A DNA stretch of 18,509 nt, taken from the NCBI GenBank assembly GCA_964451365.1, contig CAYVIB010000052.1:1-18509 (forward strand), given 5' to 3'. Positions 8,601-16,371 of this stretch are shown here, piece by piece; the stretch's first letter is position 1; every line of letters starts with the position of its first letter. The notes beneath the pieces are model-generated. The model searched no databases, was not told the origin of the DNA, and saw only the letters and a list, made by a program, of their open reading frames with translations. The position numbers and the translations under genes were made by a program. The DNA is from CAYVIB01 sp964451365 (GTDB lineage Bacteria > Pseudomonadota > Gammaproteobacteria > Pseudomonadales > Cellvibrionaceae).

Positions 8601-11283
8601 CGTCGAACAAAAACAAAATGTGTTCTTTTCCCTTCGCTTTTGTCGCCGCCAAATGCCCGGCCAGTTTCAGGCGTTGCGCTTCGCCGCCACTCAGGGTGGG
8701 CACCGCCTGGCCCAGTTGGACATAATCCAGGCCCACATCCGCCAGGGGTTGCAGGCTGCGTTGCACCTCGGCTTCGTCGTGGAAAAACGCCAGCGCCTCG
8801 GCCACGGTCATTTGCAACACATCGGCGATGGAGATAGCGCGAGGCGCGCCACCGTTAATTGATTCACGCAATATTTTTACTTCGAGAATTTCGTTGCGAA
8901 AACGGCGGCCGTCACAGTCCGGGCAACGCAGATAGACGTCACTCAGGAATTGCATTTCCACATGCTCAAAACCGTTGCCCTGGCAGGTTGGGCAGCGGCC
9001 GTTGCCGGAGTTAAAACTGAACGTACCGGGCGTATAGTTGCGCTCCTTTGCCAGCGGCGCGGCGACGAACAATTTGCGAATGGTATCGAAGGCGCCCACA
9101 TAAGTGGCCGGTGTGGAGCGTGTGGTTTTTCCGATAGCACTCTGGTCCACCATTACCACCTGGTCGATATGCTTCAGGCCATCAATTTTTTTGTGCGCGC
9201 CCGGCGCTTCGGTCTGTTCGCCGAAATGTTTGAGCAACGCGGGATAAAGCACCTGGCGCATCAACGTGGATTTGCCGGAACCGCTCACGCCGGTCAAGCA
9301 CACCAGGCGTTTGAGCGGAATTTCCACATCGATATTCTGTAAATTGTTTTCGTTTGCGCCGCGAATAACGATGGACGGCGTGCTGATAAATTGCGGAGAT
9401 ACCTCGGCCACGGCGCGCGCGGTTTTGCTCTCGCTCTTAACGGCGGATACCTGTCTACTGCCGGACAAATAACTCGCGGTCAAATTATTTTTATTTTTCA
9501 ACAGCGCCTTGGGCGTGCCGAAAAATTGGATATTCCCGCCGTTGCGGCCGGGACCGGGGCCAATATCCAGAACGCGATCCGCGGCCATAATTATCTGCGG
9601 GTCGTGCTCCACCACCAATAACGAATTGCCGGCATCGCGCAGGCGCTGCAACACTTTTACCAACCGCTGGATATCGCGCGGGTGCAAACCGGTGCTGGGC
9701 TCATCAAGTACAAATAAAGTATTAACCAGAGATGTGCCCAATGCCGTGGTCAGGTTAATACGCTGCACTTCACCGCCGCTCAAGGTGCGGGACTGGCGGT
9801 CCAGCGTCAGGTAATCCAGCCCCACTTCGCACAGGTAACCCAGGCGCGCCCGGATTTCCGTCAGCAGTAATTGCGTGGCTTCGTCGAAGGCGCTTTTCCT
9901 GCTTCCTCGGTTGGAACCACCACCGATGGCTTCAAAAAACGCCGCACAGCGCGACAGCGGCAGACACATGACATCGTGAATATTCAGGCCCGGCAGTTGA
10001 TCGAATTTTTTCGCCGCCAGCGTGGCGCCCACCGGCCGAAACCGCTGGCGCCCGGCAAGTGCCTGAGCGGCCGCCTCCGCTGTGCCCACCCGCCACCAGA
10101 GGGATTCCGGTTTCAGTCGCGCGCCGCCGCAATCCAGGCAGGGCGTGTACGCGCGATATTTGGACAGCAGCACGCGGATATGCATTTTGTAGGCTTTGCT
10201 TTCCAGCCAGTCGAAAAATTCGCGAATACCGTACCACACGCCCTGGTCCCAATCGCCCTCGCCTTCCAGCACCCACTCGCGCTGGTCGGCTGTCAGCTCC
10301 GCCCAGGGAACGGTAACGGGAATGCCGCGTTTTTTTGCGTACTTCAGCAAATCCCGTTGCACTTCCTCATAGCTCGGCGTCTGGATGGGTTTGATGGCAC
10401 CCTCTTTCAGGCTCTTTTTTTCGTCAGGTATTACCAGGCCCCAGTCCACGCCGATAATGCGGCCGAAGCCCCGGCAACTTTCGCAGGCGCCAATAGGAGA
10501 ATTAAAGGAGAAATTGCTGGCGTTGGGCTCCGGATAGCTGATATCGCAGCCCGGGCAATGGTGATGGCTGGAAAAACGTAGCGGCGTGCCTGCCTGCATG
10601 TCATCGTCCAGCGGATAAACCAGCACATGACCCTTGCCATAGTGCAGTGCCGCTTCCAGCGCCTCGGTCAGGCGGCCACGATTGCCTTCGTTCAGGCGCA
10701 GCCGGTCCTGCACCACTTCCACCCGCCTGCCCTCGCGGTTGTGCACGCGGGTATAGCCCTGCTGGTTAAGTAGCTGCAGTACTTCTTGGTCGCTTAGCTT
10801 TTCCGGCACGGTAATGGGCAGGCACACCATCAGCCGCTGCCCGTCGCGCCAGTCCCGGTAAAGCGTCTCCACAATCGTCCGCGGCGAATCCATCACCACT
10901 TCCCGCCCGCAGCCCTGGCAAAACAGCCGGGCCAGCCGGGCAAAGAGCAGTTTTAAATAATCGTTAAGCTCCGTCATGGTGCCCACGGTGGAGCGCGACG
11001 TCCGCACCGTGTTGCTTTGCTCGATGGCAATGGCCGGCGGAATGCCATCGATGCTGTCCACCGCCGGCTTGTCCATCCGATCCAGGAATTGGCGGGCATA
11101 GGCGGAAAAGGTTTCCACATAGCGCCGCTGGCCCTCGGCATAGATAGTGTCAAAGGCCAGGGTGGACTTGCCCGAGCCGCTTACGCCGGTGACGACAACC
11201 AGTTCCCCCAGGGGGATGTCGAGGTCGAGGTTTTTTAGGTTGTTTTGGCGGGCGTTGCGGATTTTTATGGCTTCGAAGGTCAT
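5668..11283 (-). CDS. uvrA: Tandem (double-length) UvrA-family ATPase, 1871 residues
   Basis: UvrA is the damage-recognition ABC ATPase of nucleotide excision repair, normally about 940 residues with two ATPase modules. Here two copies are fused, giving four modules. Walker A GVSGSGKST is at 33, 665, 1031 and 1558. The LSGGE signature is at 501, 864, 1401 and 1750. Walker B forms are VLDEPSTGLH, LFDEPTTGLH, VLDEPTIGLH and VLDEPTVGLH. Cysteine zinc modules are seen near 242-269, in the second module, near 1259-1285 and in the fourth module. Copy 1 (about 1-985) is complete, including the UvrB-binding-like region and the insertion domain (about 275-378). Copy 2 (about 1000-1871) is shorter because that insertion is replaced by a short acidic linker (about 1288-1314). 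A Lys/Gly-rich KGKGKSKGKS stretch lies near 1240-1250. Chlamydial UvrA is a known tandem form of about this size. A normal-length uvrA probably exists elsewhere in the genome, so this may be a specialised paralogue. Putative SOS promoter upstream. Confidence 0.95.
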   Translation of the reverse strand: MTFEAIKIRNARQNNLKNLDLDIPLGELVVVTGVSGSGKSTLAFDTIYAEGQRRYVETFSAYARQFLDRMDKPAVDSIDGIPPAIAIEQSNTVRTSRSTVGTMTELNDYLKLLFARLARLFCQGCGREVVMDSPRTIVETLYRDWRDGQRLMVCLPITVPEKLSDQEVLQLLNQQGYTRVHNREGRRVEVVQDRLRLNEGNRGRLTEALEAALHYGKGHVLVYPLDDDMQAGTPLRFSSHHHCPGCDISYPEPNASNFSFNSPIGACESCRGFGRIIGVDWGLVIPDEKKSLKEGAIKPIQTPSYEEVQRDLLKYAKKRGIPVTVPWAELTADQREWVLEGEGDWDQGVWYGIREFFDWLESKAYKMHIRVLLSKYRAYTPCLDCGGARLKPESLWWRVGTAEAAAQALAGRQRFRPVGATLAAKKFDQLPGLNIHDVMCLPLSRCAAFFEAIGGGSNRGSRKSAFDEATQLLLTEIRARLGYLCEVGLDYLTLDRQSRTLSGGEVQRINLTTALGTSLVNTLFVLDEPSTGLHPRDIQRLVKVLQRLRDAGNSLLVVEHDPQIIMAADRVLDIGPGPGRNGGNIQFFGTPKALLKNKNNLTASYLSGSRQVSAVKSESKTARAVAEVSPQFISTPSIVIRGANENNLQNIDVEIPLKRLVCLTGVSGSGKSTLMRQVLYPALLKHFGEQTEAPGAHKKIDGLKHIDQVVMVDQSAIGKTTRSTPATYVGAFDTIRKLFVAAPLAKERNYTPGTFSFNSGNGRCPTCQGNGFEHVEMQFLSDVYLRCPDCDGRRFRNEILEVKILRESINGGAPRAISIADVLQMTVAEALAFFHDEAEVQRSLQPLADVGLDYVQLGQAVPTLSGGEAQRLKLAGHLAATKAKGKEHILFLFDEPTTGLHFADIDTLMGAFRQLIAAGHSLLVIEHNLDVIRAADWLIDIGPEGGDAGGQLIAEGSPAQVMKQNKGYTAQALREYERSLSKGAALSTVSAAGKKRNAKPERVISVHHAREHNLKNIDVSIPRDKLTVISGVSGSGKSTLAFDLIFGEGQRRYLESLNAYARQFVQPASRPDVDAIYGIPPAVAIEQRTSRGGRKSTVATLTEIYHYLRLLYVKLGTQYCPGCDVPIEPQTPVAILARIQKEFRGREVTLLAPMVVARKGIYRELAQWAVQRGYSQLRVDGQYQPADPWPKLDRYKEHDIELPLMTLAVSPKNEQQLRQGLEEALNLGNGVVIVAPTEKGKGKSKGKSTERLFSTERACPSCGRGFEELDPRLFSYNSKHGWCGGCYGTGVVISGFNAEQTGEEGMWLPEEGEEGVEHICPKCDGQRLNPTALAVRFRDRSIAELAALPVDAAEQWFGKLKLKAGEQAIARDLFSEMHSRLHFLQKVGLNYLSLDRAAPTLSGGEAQRIRLAAQLGSSLQGVCYVLDEPTIGLHTRDNRKLIETLRELQQQGNTVVVVEHDEDTIREADHVIDMGPRAGINGGEVVAFGSLAKVIRNKNSLTGQMLSKPLRHPLPDLRNPEMRALWPREKLTIEGATQNNLMDLDVTVPLRKLVAISGVSGSGKSTLVRGVLYPNLKAVAGKRRKKKTNWSGVDNISGWESIDRVLEVDQTPIGKTPRSCPATYIGIWDTIRKLFAGTVDARLRGYTPARFSFNAGDGRCEACGGQGMQKIEMNFLPDVRVPCDVCHGWRFNDETLSVRYKGKHIGDVLAMNIDEAAAFFEPISNVHHALCLLQDVGLGYLTLGQQSPTLSGGEAQRIKLVAELSKARMTPEDARGRTAQHNLYVLDEPTVGLHMADVEKLLRVLHRLVDAGNSVLVIEHNLDVIAEADWIIDMGPEGGNQGGKVIAQGPPATVTKRKRSHTGTFLAEVLG

Positions 11284-11312
11284 ATCGGGTACGGCATCCG
11301 GTTGGAAAAAGG

Positions 11313-11328
11313 CTGGCTAAATATACAG
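11313..11328 (-). promoter_or_regulatory. LexA-like (SOS) box in front of the tandem uvrA
   Basis: Read on the minus strand the site is CTGTATATTTAGCCAG, matching 13 of 16 positions of the enterobacterial consensus CTGTATATATATACAG. One half-site is perfect, the other is CCAG instead of ACAG. It lies 29 bp before the uvrA start and covers the -10 element, the usual place for LexA repression. E. coli uvrA is itself an SOS gene, so the assignment fits. Confidence 0.5.
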
Positions 11329-11348
11329 GAGTTGGATTCCTGAGCCAA
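11320..11348 (-). promoter_or_regulatory. Sigma-70-type promoter for the tandem uvrA
   Basis: On the minus strand, TTGGCT (11348-11343) and TATATT (11325-11320) are separated by exactly 17 bp, with four and five matches to the consensus hexamers. The expected transcript would start near 11313 and give a leader of about 30 bases. No strong Shine-Dalgarno was seen before the ATG at 11283. Confidence 0.5.
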
Positions 11349-11929
11349 GGGTGGGATTGTTCTGAACAGCCTATAGATCGGGCATGGCGATATTTGTTCA
11401 CTGTTTATTTATTACAGGTAAAGCCAGCTTGGTAATAAGCCTGCAACGCTGGAGGAATTCAACAGGTTAATATTTGATCCGGTTGCTCGAATTCACGATT
11501 CAAGACTTGCCGGTTGCCCGCGGTTAAGTTCTGCTTCCCTGTCCCCCTGCTTCCACTTTACTTCGTGCCTTCCTTTGCCGCTTATCGTCGCAAGGGCAAT
11601 TCAACTTAACCCTCCTCTTAAGGGGAAGGCCGGGACGGCGCTGAATGCGGCGCATCGCAACCGGATAAAAACACTAACAAATAACAGGTTATGCAGGTAA
11701 TTGAAAATTGATATTATACGGATAGGTGGCCCGGCCTCAACTTGCCCGGTGATTATAAATGATGAGGCTCTTTTCCTGCCCAAGGCCTGGTGTGATAAGG
11801 ACACCCGGTTTCAGTTCTATTTATTCGCGACTTTTCAGGCACTTTTACATGCACCGGTCAATTTCACGAGGCTTCAATGTAATGAAACAAAGTGCATTGT
11901 GGTATGTAGATAAAACAATTAAGAAAACA
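11349..11929. other. Intergenic stretch without a supported gene
   Basis: Short open frames here lack ribosome-binding sites and family resemblance, so I call none. What can be seen: CTGTTTATTTATTACAG at 11401-11417, a near-LexA palindrome with one base too many in the spacer; a perfect 9-bp inverted pair GGTTAAGTT (11522-11530) and AACTTAACC (11603-11611), about 90 bp end to end; and an imperfect palindrome CCCTCCTCTTAAGGGGAAGG at 11610-11629. The genes on both sides point away from each other, so the stretch must hold the start signals of both. Confidence 0.6.
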
Positions 11930-11968
11930 GGGAAATTTCCCACGAATGACGCTGGCGGCATTTCCGCC
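11930..11968 (+). promoter_or_regulatory. Palindrome and hairpin in the leader of the acyltransferase-ligase gene
   Basis: GGGAAATTTCCC at 11930-11941 is a perfect 12-bp palindrome ending 54 bp before the ATG at 11996. Just after it, GGCGG (11954-11958) and CCGCC (11964-11968) can pair over a 5-base loop. The ribosome-binding site AAAGGAGG follows at 11985-11992, four bases before the ATG. The palindrome could be an operator and the hairpin could act on translation. Both are inference. Confidence 0.35.
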
Positions 11969-11995
11969 CGCCGCGGCTGAGGGAAAGGAGGCAGC

Positions 11996-14900
11996 ATGTT
12001 TTTGTTGTCAGTGTTGGTGTCCGCCATCACCTTGTTTGTTGTTTCATGGGCAGGCGGTCGAGTTAATCGTTCAGCCGCGGCGGCGATCGAACCGTACATC
12101 TTATGCAGTAAGCAGCCCCAGCGCTTCATATTGCGTGTAATTTTGGGCGTCGTTCTGCTATATGACCGGGTTAGATTCACTTCTGCCGCAGGCAACGTCA
12201 GGAACCATACCGAAACGAATTTTTTTAAAATACTATCTCCGAATTTTATTCCCAGGATGTGGGTATACTGGATGTCCCTCAATCCTTCCCGTGAATTGCA
12301 AGCAAATAATACCAAAGTCGACCCGGACTTTACGCAAAGCATAAAGCGCGCGGCCGCACTCATAGTTGCCGCACGAAATATTGCCACTACCGGAGGAGTG
12401 AAAAATAGCGGGGATTATTGCTTCTTTGGTGCTTTACACAGCGATGGCGACGTGAAGCCAACAATCAACTCGTCGTATTGCACTGTTGGCTATGATGGGG
12501 AATTTTTCGAGCTGGAGCTTGCTCAGGTTAAAAGCAGCCTGGAAATCGAATATGCATTGAATTCAATTGTAACGCTTTCCCTTGAGACAAGGTCCGGACA
12601 ATACTATAGCCTGGCGACGTGCGGGGATATCGGAGGGTTTTGTAAAATCTTCCGATCCCTGGCGCGCGATAAAGGCAATGCAAAAACGCTCAGCAGGCTG
12701 GAGGGCGCGGCTTTTCACGTTTCGCTCGAACCCGATGTAGTCGTCGACTCACTTGAGGACAGCGCCTGGGCACTCCGCGCATGGCCGAAGCCGTCCCGTA
12801 ATTACACAAACCAACTCCAGGTCGTTGTCTTTCGAAACGCAGAGACGGCACTCATGTTTTCGCACATGAATACCCACGGCGTTCCCGCTGCACGTCTCGC
12901 CGGAGAAATATTTCGTCAGTCGGAAACCGAGCTCTCCCGGCAAAAATCGGCAACGGGTAAAGAACCAGTACGACTTTTACCGCGCATGCTGCGATGGAAT
13001 CTCGATGACGCTGTAAAAAACGCCGCTGCCGCCGCAGCGGAATCAACCAGGAGCTGTGTGCCTTCAGGCAAAGAGCGGGCACAACTTATTTGGTCTTACC
13101 CCCTGGGAATGCAGAGTGGCGCTCAATTTGATGTTAATATCCATGCCTTGCTCTGCGTTGCGTTGCAAATGGCGGCGTATCGAGTGGATAGGCATATCTG
13201 GCCCCTTTGGGTAACGGCAGTGGATGAAGCTGAAGAACCAGTGAAAGCCGAACCCATGGTGACGCGCGAAGTAATTGAATTATTGGCTGCGTTAAAAACG
13301 AGTTCGGTTTACGATGTACAACGACTTAATCAAAAACTTAGAAGCGCTCTTCATGCGCATTCCCAGAGTATCAACCCCGATAGTTCGCGGCATTTTAATC
13401 AATCCATCAAAGGCGTCCGGGGTCTGCCAACGGTTTTGAAATATTTCTTTCTTTTGAATCCTAGATATAAACATACCGTTTACGTCGCGGACCTGGGACG
13501 TACTTTTGGGGTCACTGCCTTTGGAGGAGCGGGACTTCGGCAACCGGCGGGCGGTGCGGTTATCAAAATTTCCCGCTCCGACCCTCGCGGGGCCTGGATT
13601 GATGTCCTTCTTGAAAACGGCCCACTGGCAAACAAGGCCGGCAGTTTTATTTCGGCTCTGAAAGAAAGCATTCACGTCCTCACAGGCATTCTCACTTTTT
13701 CGAGTACAATTGAACCGTCCGTCGAACTGCCGGTTGCGCGCAGAATGAAGATAAATGGAGAGGAAAGACAGAAATTGCAATCCACTTGTACCGTGACCGC
13801 CAGTCAAGCGGAGCGTGCGAAAGAACTGCTGTCGTTCCTGAAAACGGTTATCTGGCTCGACGAAAGCGAAAAGCTGCAACTGGATGAGGAGACTCCTTTG
13901 GCCGGGTTGGTTGACTCGCTCACCATGGCAAAAATCGCACAGTTCGTTACCAGCCGCTGGGGATTACTCTTTAGTTATCGCGACTTTCCTCCCGAGCAGG
14001 TTTACACTGTCACAGGGCTCGTGAACCATATCAACAAGTTGCAGAGCATGGGGCATCAGGCATCTTCCCAAACAGCGGATCGTAGTGATATGGAAAATCA
14101 CTACGAAGTGACACTTGATCTTAAGAAGATCAAGGCAAAGGGTTTCCTCGAGCGACTTGCCGCGATTGCGAAGACGTTCCCAAGCGCGCCTTTCGCTACC
14201 TATGTCTCACCTGATGGAAATCATCGTCAAGTCAGCTATGGAGAACTTTACGCCCGTTCCGGTCAACGCGCACTATCGCTTCGAGAATACGGTGTGGCCA
14301 GAAATGATGTTGTGGCCATCATTACATTGGACGATTATGAAGTTGCAATCACATTTCTTGCGTCCATGCGGATAGGCGCGCTGCCAACTGTTCTTGCACC
14401 ACCCTCTCCCAAAGTCACTCCCGAACATTATGCGGAGACTTTGCGGGGTCTCATTGAGCGCAGCCGTCCGATTTGTGTCGTTACCACCCCGGATCTCGGT
14501 CAGGAGCAAGCGCTGCGAGCGTGTTTTACGTCAGAGCAGTTCTTAATCCCTGATCTCGCAGGAGATGAAAAAAATACCTGCGATATCACCTTTATACCGG
14601 GTCCTGACGATATCGCATTTCTTCAGCATTCCAGTGGAACAACCGGCCTCCAGAAAGGCGTGGCAGTCACTTACGGCATGCTTGAGCAACAAATGCAGAT
14701 GTTGCTCACAACACTTCAATACAACAACAACGATAGAATTATTTCCTGGCTTCCGCTATATCACGATATGGGGCTCATCGCCTGCATGCTGTTCCCGATG
14801 TATTCGGGCGGCAGGCTTGTCCAGATTCCCACGTTCGACTGGCTGGCAAATCCCCTCACTTTGTTTGAACAGATCACCCTCAATCGCGCAACGCTGTGCT

Positions 14901-15814
14901 GGCTTCCAAATTTTGCGTTTTTACATCTTGCGCGATCTGCAAGTACCACCCCGGGCCATTGGGATCTGACAAGCATGCGGGCATTTATCAATTGCTCCGA
15001 GCCCGTCCAGCGACATGCATTTTTAAAGTTCCGGGAGAGTGCAAAACCCTACGGCCTGCGTGACGGATGTCTTGTCGCAAGCTATGCGATGGCGGAGAAC
15101 GTATTTGCGGTTACCCAGACTGAGCTGGATAAAGATGCGTCCGGCTGTTGGCTGGACATCCTGTCCCTTACGAAAGGAATAATCGTTAGCACGCCACCAA
15201 ATACAGCAGGTGCCAGGGAGATGGTTTCCAGCGGGCGTATCATTCCGGGCAACCAGCTTCGCATTGTAGACTCCAACGGTTGCGTGATCGAAGGAAACTC
15301 AATAGGAGAAATCGAACTATCGGGTCCCTGTACGGCCTCCACCTATTATCGTAATCCTGAAGCGAGTTCTACTGTTTTTAGAAATGGTTGGTATTCTACC
15401 GGCGATCTTGGTTTTATCCACCAAGGAGAAGTGTACGTTACGGGCAGGAAAAAGGACCTGTTGATCATACGCGGTGAAAATGTTCATCCTCAGGATCTTG
15501 AAAATGCGGCTACCGAATCAGGCGCTATTCATCCCGGGCGCGCAGCTGCCATCGGTATCGCGAATGAAGAAACCGGAACAGAGGAAGTCGTATTGCTCGT
15601 TGAGAGAGGACGGAAATCTCGACTTTCCGACAGTGAAATCGTAAGCCGCGTTCGCTCCGAGACGGGAAACGCCGTGGGCTTATTGGTTGCCCGCATTCTT
15701 GTATTACCGCATGGGTGGCTGGTTAAATCCACCTCGGGTAAAATTTCCCGCAGCAAGAGCCTGATCAAGGCACGTGCTGAAGGGTTTTTCGTTGGTGAAC
15801 ACAGCGCTTTGTAG
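11996..15814 (+). CDS. Fusion: choline/carnitine O-acyltransferase-like domain - acyl carrier protein - fatty acyl-AMP ligase
   Basis: 1272 residues with a near-perfect ribosome-binding site (AAAGGAGG, 4 bases before ATG). Residues 1-20 are a membrane-anchor-like helix, with a second hydrophobic patch at about 43-56. Residues about 100-570 match the carnitine acyltransferase family by eye: YCTVGYDGEFFELEL, RNYTNQLQVVVFRN leading to the catalytic H290 (SHMNTHG), LLPRMLRWNLDDAVKN, and ALLCVALQMAAYRV. The carnitine-binding motifs (YESAS, RTDT and STS in animal CrAT) are not kept. Residues about 600-690 are an ACP with phosphopantetheine site S641 in GLVDSLTM. Residues about 700-1265 are an adenylate-forming ligase: HSSGTTGLQKG (878-888), SWLPLYHDMGL (917-927), D1137 in STGDLGF, GRKKDLLIIRGEN (1150-1162) and K1249 in STSGKISR. 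Likely path: fatty acid to acyl-AMP to acyl-ACP to an unknown hydroxyl or amine acceptor. No synthase genes adjoin it. The ligase and ACP calls are firm, the acyltransferase-fold call good, the product unknown. Confidence 0.85.
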   Translation: MFLLSVLVSAITLFVVSWAGGRVNRSAAAAIEPYILCSKQPQRFILRVILGVVLLYDRVRFTSAAGNVRNHTETNFFKILSPNFIPRMWVYWMSLNPSRELQANNTKVDPDFTQSIKRAAALIVAARNIATTGGVKNSGDYCFFGALHSDGDVKPTINSSYCTVGYDGEFFELELAQVKSSLEIEYALNSIVTLSLETRSGQYYSLATCGDIGGFCKIFRSLARDKGNAKTLSRLEGAAFHVSLEPDVVVDSLEDSAWALRAWPKPSRNYTNQLQVVVFRNAETALMFSHMNTHGVPAARLAGEIFRQSETELSRQKSATGKEPVRLLPRMLRWNLDDAVKNAAAAAAESTRSCVPSGKERAQLIWSYPLGMQSGAQFDVNIHALLCVALQMAAYRVDRHIWPLWVTAVDEAEEPVKAEPMVTREVIELLAALKTSSVYDVQRLNQKLRSALHAHSQSINPDSSRHFNQSIKGVRGLPTVLKYFFLLNPRYKHTVYVADLGRTFGVTAFGGAGLRQPAGGAVIKISRSDPRGAWIDVLLENGPLANKAGSFISALKESIHVLTGILTFSSTIEPSVELPVARRMKINGEERQKLQSTCTVTASQAERAKELLSFLKTVIWLDESEKLQLDEETPLAGLVDSLTMAKIAQFVTSRWGLLFSYRDFPPEQVYTVTGLVNHINKLQSMGHQASSQTADRSDMENHYEVTLDLKKIKAKGFLERLAAIAKTFPSAPFATYVSPDGNHRQVSYGELYARSGQRALSLREYGVARNDVVAIITLDDYEVAITFLASMRIGALPTVLAPPSPKVTPEHYAETLRGLIERSRPICVVTTPDLGQEQALRACFTSEQFLIPDLAGDEKNTCDITFIPGPDDIAFLQHSSGTTGLQKGVAVTYGMLEQQMQMLLTTLQYNNNDRIISWLPLYHDMGLIACMLFPMYSGGRLVQIPTFDWLANPLTLFEQITLNRATLCWLPNFAFLHLARSASTTPGHWDLTSMRAFINCSEPVQRHAFLKFRESAKPYGLRDGCLVASYAMAENVFAVTQTELDKDASGCWLDILSLTKGIIVSTPPNTAGAREMVSSGRIIPGNQLRIVDSNGCVIEGNSIGEIELSGPCTASTYYRNPEASSTVFRNGWYSTGDLGFIHQGEVYVTGRKKDLLIIRGENVHPQDLENAATESGAIHPGRAAAIGIANEETGTEEVVLLVERGRKSRLSDSEIVSRVRSETGNAVGLLVARILVLPHGWLVKSTSGKISRSKSLIKARAEGFFVGEHSAL

Positions 15815-15853
15815 TGGGCCTTGAAAAACCGCCCTGCTATACCTGCACTCTCC

Positions 15854-16279
15854 TTAACCGGGTAAAGTATATAGCAACTGCCCCATAAAACAGATACACG
15901 AGAATACCCCGGCAAATGCCGGCAATCCGTATACTGTTATAAAATTTTTTAGCTTTGGTGGCCCTCCGGAATCCGGAATAATCACTTTAACTTTATCCCC
16001 TTCAAAATATCTTTGAGGTCTTGACGCCAGCTTTGACCTGAATCTTTTGCTATCTCCCCGTGAATTAAAATATTCTATGATAGGCGTATGAAAGCCTTCC
16101 CCACCTGATATGCTCCTGATCACCACGCCATCGACGACAGTGCCGGCCTTTAAACTCTGATAAGCACTGAAGAACAATGCGATAGATAAAAAAAGTGATA
16201 TTAAAGTCAGACAGAGCGCAATCATAAAATGAGTTTTCGGACTGGGGCTCCATCCGCCGCTCCATCTAAATACAAACAT
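15854..16279 (-). CDS. DUF3592-family membrane protein
   Basis: 141 residues, start ATG at 16279 with GAGGG six bases upstream. Two membrane segments (about 18-41 and 113-136) flank a beta-rich middle part with the DUF3592 pattern: GTVVDGVVIRS, then FHTPIIEYFNSRGD, then RYFEGDKVKVIIPDSGGP. Function of the family is unknown. The middle domain probably lies on one face of the inner membrane. It ends 39 bp from the convergent end of the acyltransferase-ligase gene, and I see no clear terminator hairpin between them. The gene is AT-rich (about 40 % GC) compared with the VOC gene next to it, although both are on the same strand and only 92 bp apart, so the two probably do not share an origin. Confidence 0.75.
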   Translation of the reverse strand: MFVFRWSGGWSPSPKTHFMIALCLTLISLFLSIALFFSAYQSLKAGTVVDGVVIRSISGGEGFHTPIIEYFNSRGDSKRFRSKLASRPQRYFEGDKVKVIIPDSGGPPKLKNFITVYGLPAFAGVFSCICFMGQLLYTLPG

Positions 16280-16371
16280 TCAGGCCCTCACTCTGATCGT
16301 CAAGTTTAATCCCTGTCAATGCTTCACAATTCTCCGATTTTACTTCGTCGACGATTGCTCGAACGTTCACG

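Noticed and set aside
9871..10581. 236-residue plus-strand frame inside uvrA
   Set aside because: Same reason: antisense shadow of the conserved zinc and insertion region of copy 1.
11401..11417. CTGTTTATTTATTACAG as a second LexA box
   Set aside because: The spacing between CTGT and ACAG is 9 bases, not the required 8, and it lies well away from the promoter hexamers.
13292..13879. 195-residue minus-strand frame inside the acyltransferase domain
   Set aside because: Antisense to a domain with clear family motifs; no ribosome site or domain of its own.
15815..15853. Bidirectional terminator between the two convergent genes
   Set aside because: The 39-bp gap has no stable inverted repeat with a T tract that I can find.
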